A stretch of 10,775 nt of DNA from JAMQKA01 sp033722415. GTDB lineage: Bacteria > Bacteroidota > Rhodothermia > Balneolales > Balneolaceae. Shown here piece after piece: positions 1 to 7,254 of this stretch. A program made the position numbers and the translations under genes. The notes under the pieces were generated by a model, which was given only the letters and a program-made list of their open reading frames with translations, did not search any database and had not been told where the DNA came from. Position 1 is the first letter of the stretch; every line of letters begins with the position of its first letter. The stretch lies in assembly GCA_033722415.1 (NCBI GenBank), contig JAWVZC010000127.1, forward strand, positions 1 through 10,775, in the 5' to 3' direction.

Positions 1-41
1 CCAGGTTCGGCAAACAGCAGAAGGACCACCAGGCAGAGCAT
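1..41 (-). CDS. possible N-terminus of an exported protein, cut by the window edge
   Basis: Reading leftward from an ATG at 41, the 13 visible codons give MLCLVVLLLFAEP, a short hydrophobic stretch like the core of a signal peptide. The rest lies outside the window, so no function can be given. Another ATG at 57 opens a different frame (MRVSEYALPGG) that does not look like a signal peptide. The only ribosome-binding-like bases are a weak GCGAG just before the ATG. It would be the next gene after the sulfatase on the same strand, about 220 bases downstream, so it may have its own promoter. Sequence to the left is needed to decide whether it is real. Confidence 0.3.
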   Translation of the reverse strand, partial: MLCLVVLLLFAEP

Positions 42-263
42 ACTCGCTGACCCGCATGTTTTACAATGACAATTTTTGAATTCGTGCAATGCCATGATTC
101 ACAGTTAGTTACTCTGATTGTACTACTGAAATAACTGAAACAGTGTGCACCGATCTGCGAAATTGGCAAGGAAAGCGGGCTACAGTACAGTGTCCCGTTC
201 TATTCGTCATCTCAATCCCCCTCCGACAGTTCGCAGTACGTCGGAATCGTGCATTCCCCAAAG
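42..263. other. intergenic stretch downstream of the sulfatase
   Basis: No recognised gene and no clear hairpin followed by a T run is seen. It holds a 33-codon ORF on the minus strand (109-210) preceded by a strong Shine-Dalgarno-like GGAGGGGG; see findings. The plus-strand ORFs that cross it run antisense into the sulfatase and look like shadows. Confidence 0.4.
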
Positions 264-1736
264 TTATTCGCCCGCATTGGGATTGCTACTCGGCGGCCGT
301 GCCCCCACTTCCTGTTTCCACTGCTGCAGTTCGGAATACAACTCTTCCACCTTATCCGGCATCTTATCCACGAGGTTGTGCTGCTCCCCGATATCTCGGG
401 AAATGTTGTAGAGTTCCAGGTATCCGCCATCCTCATAAAATTCGATCAGTTTGTAAGGCCCCTTTCGAATAGCTGAAGCGGGAGAGCCACCCTGGTTGCC
501 GTAATGCGGATAGTGCCAGAACAGCGGTCCGCGATCCATATTCTCTCCCTTGAGCAGCGGTACCAGGCTTTTCCCGTCAAGGTGCTGCTCCGGCTTGAGC
601 GGCAGACCCGCCATCTCCAGAATAGTCGGGTAGAAGTCCATACTGATGACCGCTTCCTTCGTTGCCGAACCGGGAATCGTAACTCCGGGCCATTTGATGA
701 TCATCGGTTCCCGGATACCGCCCTCATACATCCAGCCCTTGCCGGCCCGCAGCGGCATATTGGATGTGGGATGTCCCTCGGATGTTGAAAGGCCGCCGTT
801 ATCCGACATAAAGATCACAATCGTTTCCTCTTCCAGCCCGAGCCGGCGAACGGTCGACATTACCTTGCCAACCGCCAGATCCATCGATTCCACCATACCG
901 GCGTAGACGGAATCGTTTTGCACCTCCCGGACTTTTCGCTCCCCTTCTACTCCCCAGGTGTTTTCAAGTCCCAGTTTTTTCTGTTTTTCTCCATATTTTT
1001 CCACCAGCAGGTACGGGGCTTGTTGAGGGTTGTGTACCGAGTAAAAGGAAAAATAGGCGAAGAACGGTTTCTCCCTGTTATTACGAATAAATTGTGAAGT
1101 TTCCTCCGCCAGTCGCATCGGCAGATGCTCTCCCTCCTTTTTCCCTTCCATACGCGGATTATTGTACGGCTCAAAATATCCACCGGGCGGGGATCCCCTG
1201 TCGTGTCCCCCGATATTAACATCAAATCCCTGGTTTTCCGGCCAGTATGTTGCCGTTGGTCCAAGGTGCCATTTTCCCGCAAAAAAAGTGGCATAACCAT
1301 GTTCTTTTAACGCCTCGGCGATGGTTACTTCTTCCAGCGGCAGATGCTCCAGGTACGGGGCGGGCAGCATCGGTTTGCTGCGCGTCCAGTGATTCTTAAC
1401 CTCGTCGGGCTGCGGGGCTCCAAACCAGTCGGTCGTATTCATGCGTCCGGGATTTTTACCGGCCATGATGCTCGCCCGGGTCGGGGAGCAGACCGGGCTG
1501 GCGGCATATCCCTGCAGGAAACTCATTCCTTCGGCGGCGAGTGCATCGATATGCGGGGTCTCATAAAATGTACTTCCGAAACTACCGATATCTTTCCAGC
1601 CCAGGTCATCCGCCAGGAAAAAGATGATATTGGGTTGTTCAGGGGAGTCCGAAGCCGTTGTTGGTTTGACGGTTAATCCAACAACCAGTAACACAGATGT
1701 CATTAATTGTGCAAAAACCAGTGCCCGTTTTATCAT
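264..1736 (-). CDS. exported Cys-type sulfatase (arylsulfatase A-like family)
   Basis: Hydrolyses a sulfate ester, probably on a sugar or polysaccharide, in the periplasm or outside the cell. With the ATG at 1736 (490 residues) the protein starts MIKRALVFAQLMTSVLLVVG, a normal signal peptide. The frame stays open to 1802, but that would put 22 odd residues in front. Residues 36-44 (IIFFLADDL) carry the metal-binding Asp pair. C83 lies in CSPTR, the C-x-P-x-R signature whose Cys is oxidised to formylglycine. GKWHLG is at about 154-159, SVHNP with a catalytic-type His at about 233-237, MSDNGG at about 310-315 (second metal site), and the conserved GKGWMYEGGIREP at about 333-345. Length is normal for the family and all key residues are present, so it should be active if a formylglycine-generating enzyme exists elsewhere. 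The DNGG...PTSNMPLRAGKGW arrangement differs from that of the nearby sulfatase remnant. The substrate cannot be read from the sequence. Confidence 0.95.
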   Translation of the reverse strand: MIKRALVFAQLMTSVLLVVGLTVKPTTASDSPEQPNIIFFLADDLGWKDIGSFGSTFYETPHIDALAAEGMSFLQGYAASPVCSPTRASIMAGKNPGRMNTTDWFGAPQPDEVKNHWTRSKPMLPAPYLEHLPLEEVTIAEALKEHGYATFFAGKWHLGPTATYWPENQGFDVNIGGHDRGSPPGGYFEPYNNPRMEGKKEGEHLPMRLAEETSQFIRNNREKPFFAYFSFYSVHNPQQAPYLLVEKYGEKQKKLGLENTWGVEGERKVREVQNDSVYAGMVESMDLAVGKVMSTVRRLGLEEETIVIFMSDNGGLSTSEGHPTSNMPLRAGKGWMYEGGIREPMIIKWPGVTIPGSATKEAVISMDFYPTILEMAGLPLKPEQHLDGKSLVPLLKGENMDRGPLFWHYPHYGNQGGSPASAIRKGPYKLIEFYEDGGYLELYNISRDIGEQHNLVDKMPDKVEELYSELQQWKQEVGARPPSSNPNAGE

Positions 1737-1806
1737 ATCCTGTTTTCGTGTTATTGTTATCGAACCAAGTTCGTAGTAGCAACATGATGTCACTGATACC
1801 AAATAC

Positions 1807-1826
1807 TACCGGATAAGATGCCGGTA
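1807..1826. promoter_or_regulatory. short inverted repeat upstream of the sulfatase gene
   Basis: TACCGG and CCGGTA form a perfect 6-bp stem around an 8-base spacer, about 70 bases before the sulfatase ATG. The sequence continues into GTAACCGGT, so ACCGG-type half sites cluster here. It could be an operator or a leader hairpin; nothing in the window says which. The palindromic ACCGGT core recurs in several intergenic and coding places, so chance is possible. Confidence 0.25.
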
Positions 1827-1967
1827 ACCGGTAAACATGTGACATCCCCATACACAAAGATACACTCAGCGTTCAGATGTACTCAGTATAATTTCAGCAA
1901 CTGATACAGACCAGCTCTATTTCACATCTTTCCTGCCATCCATTCATATTATAATCTTATGACCATT

Positions 1968-1990
1968 AAACCGGTTACTGGCCGGTTTTT
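1968..1990. terminator. possible intrinsic terminator after the epimerase gene
   Basis: AAACCGG (1968-1974) pairs with CCGGTTT (1982-1988) around a 7-base loop. On the plus strand it is followed by more Ts (to 1990). On the minus strand, the direction of the neighbouring genes, the stem itself ends in TTT and is then followed by AATGG. It lies about 75 bases past the epimerase stop. It fits the end of that transcript only moderately well, because the U run is short in that direction. Confidence 0.4.
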
Positions 1991-2063
1991 GTATCGATCC
2001 GATCACCTGTTCGGCCTGTAGCTTCCGGTATCCCCATATCTCAAAACTGACCGGGAAAAGATT

Positions 2064-3035
2064 TCAACCATCAACGGTAGCAAACGCACGGTTCATCGCA
2101 TCGGCGGTCATCCGGGCGGCTTCTTCATTTTCCATCTGGTTCAATTCCTGGTTAAACGGTTCCGCCTGGATGGGTCCGTCGAAGCCAATTTCAGCCAGTG
2201 CGTTCAGAAATGTTCCCACATCCACTACTCCCGTGGCCATCGGCAGCTCCCGTTTTGTATCCGGCAGGTTTTCCCGTTTGATTCCGGCCAGTACATCATT
2301 CAGATCGCAACTGACGACGTCCTTGTTACTGAGAGTAAGCAGATCTTCTTCGGTTTCTCCGGCGGTATGCCAGTGGGCGGTATCCAGGTGGAACCCGACA
2401 TTCGGCCAGCCGATCGCCGCGATCAGCTCTTTGGTCTCGGCCATGGTGTGCATAAAGGGATAGCGGTTGGCGGTCCAGACCGTTTTGGGCCCCACATACT
2501 CAAGTGCCAGGCGTATATTGTGATCGTTCAGTATCCCCGCCACCTCGCGCAGTCGTGTTGCATGCTGGCGAAAATTCAGCAGATAGTGCAGTTCATTGTT
2601 GCTGGACATAATCCAGGTAGACATGCGGGTGACCCCGGCTTTTTGAAGTGACTCTGCGATCCCGGGCAGTTTTTCCAATCCATCCTGAAATGTCTGTTTA
2701 TCTCCACGGAAATCGATCGGCAACCCGGTATGTCCCCACACAATACCGAGTTCGTTCATCCGGTTCAGCAGTGTTTGTCGCTGGGAGTCAGAGATTTCTG
2801 CCAGGTAGCCCGAGTAGGCGTATACCGCCTCAAATCCGAAACGGGGGGCCATCTCAACAGCTTCCTCCTGGTTCACTTCAATCCCGGTGTTAGTTGGATT
2901 AAACTCCATTCTGAACTTTCGTGTGTTCGATTGATTCTGCTCTTGCTTTGTCCCTGTGCTCCACTTCCCCATCACGGCACCGGCACCCGATGAAGCCGAG
3001 AGTTGCAGAAATTGTTTCCGATCTATGTTCCCCAT
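2064..3035 (-). CDS. exported sugar phosphate isomerase/epimerase-like TIM-barrel protein
   Basis: A xylose-isomerase-like TIM barrel (AP_endonuc_2 superfamily), likely to isomerise or epimerise a sugar or related polyol with a divalent metal. The start IDRKQFLQLSASSGAGAV (residues 4-21) resembles a Tat signal with RK in place of RR, common in exported members of this family, so it probably works in the periplasm. Barrel strands visible: FGFEAVYAY (67-75), GIVWGHTG (97-104), RMSTWIM (137-143), LALEYVGP (177-184) with candidate ligand E179, VGFHLDTAHWH (213-223) with D218 and H221, and IQAEPF (289-294) with E292. The usual metal His in the HxxD strand is replaced: the segment reads VVSCDLND, with D244 at that position. 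The ATG at 3035 is preceded by AGAGAAG with suitable spacing. At 323 residues it is normal in length. It stands alone between two long gaps; nearness to a sulfatase suggests carbohydrate catabolism, but substrate is unknown. Confidence 0.85.
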   Translation of the reverse strand: MGNIDRKQFLQLSASSGAGAVMGKWSTGTKQEQNQSNTRKFRMEFNPTNTGIEVNQEEAVEMAPRFGFEAVYAYSGYLAEISDSQRQTLLNRMNELGIVWGHTGLPIDFRGDKQTFQDGLEKLPGIAESLQKAGVTRMSTWIMSSNNELHYLLNFRQHATRLREVAGILNDHNIRLALEYVGPKTVWTANRYPFMHTMAETKELIAAIGWPNVGFHLDTAHWHTAGETEEDLLTLSNKDVVSCDLNDVLAGIKRENLPDTKRELPMATGVVDVGTFLNALAEIGFDGPIQAEPFNQELNQMENEEAARMTADAMNRAFATVDG

Positions 3036-3188
3036 ACCGCTTCTCTGTTAATTTTCAATCTGAACTTCATTACGATATAACATTTCCAGATCTGTTATTC
3101 AATTATTTTATGACTGAGGGTTGCAGGAAAATTACCGGAATACCCTGTTTATCAAGGAGTTCATAACCCGGTAGGGGGCGTCACGATC

Positions 3189-3422
3189 TCACGAACTCCG
3201 TTTCAGTTCCAGCAACTACTGTTTCAACCGCTGAATGACCTGCCGGTCCCGAGGATCTCCTAGACGCTGAAAACTTCAGGTGAATCTTCTCCGAATCATA
3301 GAATTCCCATACAGACCGACTGTTCGTACCTGTTCCGCTTGTCGAACCGCCCGTACTCGCACAAGTAGTACCCCCTGGTCGGAGGTGAAGATCACCATGG
3401 TGTATTCGGGCAACATTAACAG
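3189..3422 (-). pseudogene. decayed C-terminal fragment of a second sulfatase
   Basis: Reading leftward, pieces of a sulfatase appear in successive frames. Segment 1 (3422-3372) reads LLMLPEYTMVIFTSDQG, matching the family pattern (E)NT-V-I-TSDQG of the second metal site. After a run of five Gs the frame shifts by one, and segment 2 (3370-3296) reads YYLCEYGRFDKRNRYEQSV, matching YYLGEHGWFDKR-MYEESLRMP, then reaches a TGA. Segment 3 (3312 to about 3265) reads VWEFYDSEKIHLK, like the C-terminal EWELYDLEKDP. Segment 4 (3275-3189) reads GDPRDRQVIQRLKQ, stop, LLELKRSS, stop, like the final helix of these enzymes. The N-terminal half with CxPxR is missing, as is the stretch between segments 2 and 3. 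Family-conserved Gly, His and Trp are changed to C, Y and R, so this is old decay, not one sequencing slip. The DQG/FDKR type differs from the intact sulfatase at 264-1736, so it is not a recent copy. A 95-codon open frame (3181-3468) crosses these pieces and should not be annotated as a protein. Confidence 0.8.
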
Positions 3423-3717
3423 GATGCTTGCTTAACCGGTATTCCGACTCGAATATCATCTGCTGCAAAACCGTAGCTTGTCTATATAACCGTGTGCTGG
3501 TAAAGTCAAAATGAACCGTTTTAAATCAAAAATCAGATTCTCCCTCCTTCACTCCCGATTATTCATTTATTTACGTAAACTATTTGACAATTTGTGTATC
3601 CGTGCCTAAATCGAAATCGGGATAAGCATCTGAAGAAGATTCGTATTGTCACAACCTGTAACTAGGCTGCATCCAAAACATAGTACGCCAAAGCCCATAC
3701 GATGAAAAATTCATTCT
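3423..3717. other. AT-rich non-coding stretch upstream of the sulfatase remnant
   Basis: No recognisable gene or remnant on either strand. On the minus strand there is an isolated Shine-Dalgarno-like GAAGGAGGGAG (about 3537-3547) with no open frame after it. It could be a leftover leader of the lost sulfatase gene, but nothing supports this directly. Confidence 0.4.
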
Positions 3718-3729
3718 TATTTCTTTAAC

Positions 3730-3829
3730 GTGTCGATGGATTGCCTTATAGAGCAACCATGAAAGAACTTCACTGTCATCCTGAACCAGACGTGGGAAGA
3801 CTGTTTGGCCGTTCTTTATCCATCGACAC
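3730..3829. repeat. folded intergenic repeat of the GTCATCCTGA type, directly downstream of the DUF4249 gene
   Basis: GTGTCGATGGAT (3730-3741) is repeated in perfect inverted form as ATCCATCGACAC (3818-3829). Just inside the right arm, GTTCTTT (3811-3817) also pairs with AAAGAAC (3762-3768), so the right 19 bases can pair with two left segments around a 20-base bulge. Between them lies GTCATCCTGAAC (3775-3786) followed by GTTTGGCC, a pattern I recall from dispersed intergenic repeats in many bacterial genomes. It begins 7 bases past the DUF4249 stop, so it may also end or stabilise that transcript. A 60-codon open frame through it (3649-3831) is very probably not a gene. Copy number in the genome cannot be judged from one window. 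Confidence 0.45.
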
Positions 3830-3835
3830 ATTCAT

Positions 3836-4669
3836 TTACTTCTCCAGTACCCAAAAGAAGGTACTGTCACTGCTGAACGAGGTAAAGATCCCCAGACCGT
3901 TGGTAATATTCGACGGAGGTTCGTTCAATCGCCTGGAGTCCTGTTCACGCTCCTCATAAAGGTTTACATAATCCCGGTTTACACTGTACACGGTTACCCT
4001 GTGTTTGCCATAATAGCCTCCCCTCAAGTCGACAGAGTAGGAATCGCCATTAGTTGGCGTAGTACGAAATGAAAAAGCACCACCGAATGGTCCTCCGTTA
4101 AAACCAGGGGCATTTTCGCTGTCTATGATGGGTTGCGGATGTTCCTCGATATTTTCCACCAGGACATAGTAGTAACGATCCCCCGGATTATGCCAGGTAA
4201 TCTCAGGCTCAGGCAGGTTTTGAACAAGTTCGAAAAAGGACAAGTCGGAGTTCACATACACAACATCTGAGGAGACCTTAACACTGTCGGGGGCGGGTGG
4301 GACACCGGTCTTCGAGCTGATGTTGCCACTGTTCATTTCCACTTCCAGTTCGAATGTATCTCCGGGAAAAACGGTAAAATCACTACCCGTATAACGGTAT
4401 ACCCCGGAATCACCCGGAGCAAGATTGAACGGGTATCGCTCTCCTTGGTGCTTAACCACAACTTCGGCATCATTGACGGGTTCCGGAATCGTATCTGATG
4501 CGGTTAAGGGTATCATCAGGGATAACCGGATCTGCTGAACGGATTCATCACTGAAGAGATATCCTTCTACCACAGGGATCTGCTCGCTACCGGTAGGTTC
4601 TGTAACCGGGTTGCACTGGGCCAAAATGAGTAATATTCCAAGAACAAGTGCGTATGTAGGAACTCGCAT
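3836..4669 (-). CDS. DUF4249 family lipoprotein, partner of the upstream TonB-dependent receptor
   Basis: A 277-residue predicted lipoprotein. The N-terminus MRVPTYALVLGILLILAQC ends in the lipobox LAQC, with C19 as the lipidated residue. The family start PVVEGYLFSDE (32-42) follows, then beta-rich sequence including DAEVVVKHQG (67-76), SGVYRY (88-93) and GDTFELEVE (103-111). The C-terminus SNITNGLGIFTSFSSD (253-268) is the characteristic end of DUF4249 proteins. These are usually encoded next to TonB-dependent receptors with a carboxypeptidase-like domain and are thought to sit at the outer membrane as accessory proteins; the biochemical role is not established. The start lies only 6 bases after the receptor stop with no clear ribosome-binding site, which suggests translational coupling. 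A Gly/Pro/Phe-rich patch, NGGPFGGAF (191-199), echoes one in the receptor. Confidence 0.85.
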   Translation of the reverse strand: MRVPTYALVLGILLILAQCNPVTEPTGSEQIPVVEGYLFSDESVQQIRLSLMIPLTASDTIPEPVNDAEVVVKHQGERYPFNLAPGDSGVYRYTGSDFTVFPGDTFELEVEMNSGNISSKTGVPPAPDSVKVSSDVVYVNSDLSFFELVQNLPEPEITWHNPGDRYYYVLVENIEEHPQPIIDSENAPGFNGGPFGGAFSFRTTPTNGDSYSVDLRGGYYGKHRVTVYSVNRDYVNLYEEREQDSRRLNEPPSNITNGLGIFTSFSSDSTFFWVLEK

Positions 4670-4675
4670 AACTGA

Positions 4676-7126
4676 TTATTTTAAGTTAATTCGAAAGAAG
4701 AGGTTCGGGGTAAAACCAAGATACGTTACGTCCGTGACTGCGGTGGTTTGATCCTCTACTGCAAACTCCCGGTACCAGACATTATCCCTGTTGTATAGGT
4801 TGAATACCGAGAGCCCCACCTTTGCATTGTTTCCTTCCGTGCCCAGGCTAAACCGGTAAGTTGCCGAAAGGTCCATGCGGTGATACGCCGGGAGCCGGAA
4901 CCCGTTTTTTTTTCCGAAATGGAGGTAGGAATACCCGGTACCGTCGAGGAGGGTAATCTCATATGAACCGACGGGTGCTGAGTATGGCTTGCCCGTGGCA
5001 TATACCCAGTTGGCGGCCAGTGTCCAGGGACCTGTTGTAAAACTGCTTACCAGTTTGAGTTCATGTGTTTGATCGTGCAGCGCCGGGTATGGATTGCCGT
5101 CATTTAATCCCTCAAACGTGTAATCAGTACTGCTCAGAGTATAACTCAGCCACCCTGTGTACCTGCCTAAATTCTGCTTAAACAGAATATCCACTCCGCG
5201 GGTAATGCCATCTCCAAAATAGAACAGTTCCTCCTGGTCGATACTGGACAAGGGACCGCCAAAACGCAGGGAATATTCCGATAGCCCGTTCAGGTTTTTC
5301 TGGTACGCCTCGACATCCAACAGAAAGCGCGGCCGTTCATATGAAGCACCGACAACATAGTGTTCCGATGAACCAACCGGCATACCGTCATTGCCCGTCA
5401 GCAACCAGAAATCCGTGCTGCCCTGCTGGATGTCTTCCTGGACCGTCCGGTTTATAAATTGGTTGTACCTTCCCCAGGCACCTTTCAGTTTAATGTGATC
5501 GGTGAAGCTTAATTCCAGCGAGGCCCGGGGCTGCCAGTAGGTTTTGTCAGTCTCGTTGTAATAGCTGCCCCGTATGCCGGCAGTCAACAGTAATCGGTCA
5601 AACAGGGTCCAATTATTCTGCAGATACCCGGAAGTAATGGTTCCCAAGTCACTCCGATCAACGACATTCAGGGTGTCGTTGATTGTGTTTTGATAGTCAA
5701 TGTCGTTATTGGTGACCTGAAATCCGAACTCGAGATCGTTGGTATTCGAAATTTTATATTCCGTATCCAGTTTGAAGGTGAAATCACGCACATCATTCTC
5801 ACCCCGCACATCAAATCCCCCGAAGTCCCGTTCTGCTTCGCTCGAATTTTGCCGGTCGCGGTCAGAAAAATAGTTGGAGTAAGACAACACCGTGTTGCTG
5901 TAGAGCCGGTCATTCCACAGCCGTGACCATCGCAGCCCCACACCCCGGTTACCCCATTTGGTGATATCGGTATTATTTGTAGTTGTTATATCATCATTTC
6001 CCGCATTCGGACCAAATCCTCCAAACTGTTGATCTCTTGAATTGTCCAGGTTGTCTTGCCCGCCATAAAGACTCAAGGCGAGGAGATCGCTTTCGGAGGG
6101 ACGATACGTAATTTTTGTATTTAGATCATAGAAATTAAAGTCGGGTTCTGTCTGGAACTGACCACCCCCGAATGGTCCCCCGGGGGCTTCTCCAGCAGGA
6201 CCGCCCGTCTCCTCTTCAAAAAGCCCAAAGATACTATTGTATATGCCGGTTCGAATAATGTCGGTGTATGAACGGCGGGCGGAAATCAGTACGGAGGCCT
6301 TGTCGGAGACGGGAAACTCCACCATGGCGTCTGCACTCAGGGCACTTATTCCGCCGTTGAATTTAAACTCCTTATAGTTGCCTGAGCGGCCACTCAACTC
6401 CACTACGCTCGATAATCGCCCTCCATATTTTGCAGGATATCCCCCTTTGTAAAGCTGCACATCCTGTATGGCGTTACTGTTGAAAGCACTGAAAAAACCG
6501 AAAAAATGGTCCACTTTGTATAGTGTGATCCCGTCAAGCATCATCAGGTTTTGATCCGACGTACCGCCGCGAACATATAGTCCCGCTGTAGATTCGTTGG
6601 TTCCACTTACGCCGGGCAGGAGTTGAAGGGCCCGGGAAATATCTTTTTCACCAATACTGGGCAGGTATTGAATCTGTGTTGGGGATATTGAGGTTCTGCT
6701 GATGCGACCTGTTTTTATATACTCATATTCTTCTGCTTTCACGGTCACCTCATCGAGCTGGGCAGTGGTTTTTACGAGCTCTATTTCCAGCAGGGAGTTG
6801 CCACCAATAGAGTCCAGTTTCACTGTTTTCTGCTGGTACCCGATATAACTAAAGGAAAGTACAATGGAGTCGGCGGGCAGGTTTACGATGGTAAAATACC
6901 CATCCGCGTTGGTGGTGGTTCCGCGTTGCGTATTCACCATTCCCACATTTACATGGGGTAAGCCTTCACCCGTGTCCTTGTCTTTTACGATTCCCCTGAC
7001 TGATGTGGAATGTTGGGTAAATGCCAACTGCGGCAGAATTAACAGGGTCGTCAGCGCCAATAGCACTCTCTTTATGGTATGTTCTGTTGATTCATTTTTT
7101 TTCATCAGTCTCTGCATGTTTATCAT
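4676..7126 (-). CDS. TonB-dependent outer-membrane receptor with carboxypeptidase-regulatory-like N-terminal domain
   Basis: Imports an unidentified ligand across the outer membrane using energy from TonB. A signal peptide covers about residues 8-38 (hydrophobic VLLALTTLLILPQLAF, then Q). Residues 42-118 are a carboxypeptidase-regulatory-like beta-sandwich (VRGIVKDKDTGEGLPHVNV, DGYFTIVNLP, SYIGYQ). LDEVTVKA (124-131) is a likely TonB-box region. The plug follows: LPSIGEKDISRALQLLPGVS (155-174), LYVRGGTSDQNLMMLDGI (183-200) and YPAKYGGRLSSVVEL (230-244). The rest is an outer-membrane barrel ending in FFRINLK with alternating aromatics. At 816 residues it is complete. It lacks SusC size and has no SusD neighbour; its partner is DUF4249. 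Possible starts are ATGs at 7126, 7117 and 7105; the last (MKKNEST) is quite plausible. A low-complexity Gly/Pro insert lies at 304-325. Confidence 0.93.
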   Translation of the reverse strand: MINMQRLMKKNESTEHTIKRVLLALTTLLILPQLAFTQHSTSVRGIVKDKDTGEGLPHVNVGMVNTQRGTTTNADGYFTIVNLPADSIVLSFSYIGYQQKTVKLDSIGGNSLLEIELVKTTAQLDEVTVKAEEYEYIKTGRISRTSISPTQIQYLPSIGEKDISRALQLLPGVSGTNESTAGLYVRGGTSDQNLMMLDGITLYKVDHFFGFFSAFNSNAIQDVQLYKGGYPAKYGGRLSSVVELSGRSGNYKEFKFNGGISALSADAMVEFPVSDKASVLISARRSYTDIIRTGIYNSIFGLFEEETGGPAGEAPGGPFGGGQFQTEPDFNFYDLNTKITYRPSESDLLALSLYGGQDNLDNSRDQQFGGFGPNAGNDDITTTNNTDITKWGNRGVGLRWSRLWNDRLYSNTVLSYSNYFSDRDRQNSSEAERDFGGFDVRGENDVRDFTFKLDTEYKISNTNDLEFGFQVTNNDIDYQNTINDTLNVVDRSDLGTITSGYLQNNWTLFDRLLLTAGIRGSYYNETDKTYWQPRASLELSFTDHIKLKGAWGRYNQFINRTVQEDIQQGSTDFWLLTGNDGMPVGSSEHYVVGASYERPRFLLDVEAYQKNLNGLSEYSLRFGGPLSSIDQEELFYFGDGITRGVDILFKQNLGRYTGWLSYTLSSTDYTFEGLNDGNPYPALHDQTHELKLVSSFTTGPWTLAANWVYATGKPYSAPVGSYEITLLDGTGYSYLHFGKKNGFRLPAYHRMDLSATYRFSLGTEGNNAKVGLSVFNLYNRDNVWYREFAVEDQTTAVTDVTYLGFTPNLFFRINLK

Positions 7127-7204
7127 TGAGATTATCTGGCATCAGATTACTAACCGAGGATATACCCGTCGGCACCTGGTTCAAATTCATGATTAGTGCT
7201 GCAT

Positions 7205-7237
7205 AAATAATGGCAGATGCCGGTCAGGCATCTGCCA
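7205..7237 (-). terminator. intrinsic terminator of the lipoprotein gene
   Basis: TGGCAGATGCC (7211-7221) and GGCATCTGCCA (7227-7237) form a perfect 11-bp stem with a 5-base loop. On the minus strand the stem is followed by TTATTTAT. It lies about 18 bases past the stop at 7255, so it should end the lipoprotein transcript and isolate it from the TonB/DUF4249 operon, whose own promoter must then lie within about 7127-7204. Confidence 0.8.
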
Positions 7238-7254
7238 CATCCGTATACCATGGG

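Larger units (their letters stand above)
1737..2063. other. intergenic region between isomerase/epimerase and sulfatase genes
   Basis: It presumably holds the 3' end of the epimerase transcript and the promoter of the sulfatase, but I find no convincing -35/-10 pair. Two stem-loops are listed separately: 1807-1826 and 1968-1988. There is also a small 5-bp hairpin, CGAAC-CAA-GTTCG, at 1761-1773, about 25 bases upstream of the sulfatase ATG. No gene is seen. Confidence 0.5.

Noticed and set aside
143..472. 109-codon plus-strand ORF at the left
   Set aside because: It runs antisense through the sulfatase C-terminus and has Pro/Arg-rich shadow-like composition.
3103..3180. Short open stretch RPLPGYELLDKQGIPVIF on the minus strand
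   Set aside because: The peptide looks protein-like, but it has no start codon, follows directly on stop codons and is only 25 codons long; I cannot link it to the sulfatase family or any other.
3181..3468. 95-codon minus-strand ORF as a hypothetical protein
   Set aside because: It runs through the sulfatase relic in a mixed frame; only a short part (WEFYDSEK) is in the ancestral frame, and the remainder is frame-shifted low-complexity Gly/Ser/Thr sequence.
3649..3831. 60-codon minus-strand ORF next to DUF4249
   Set aside because: It coincides with the inverted-repeat element and contains its arms; no ribosome-binding site and no recognisable motif.
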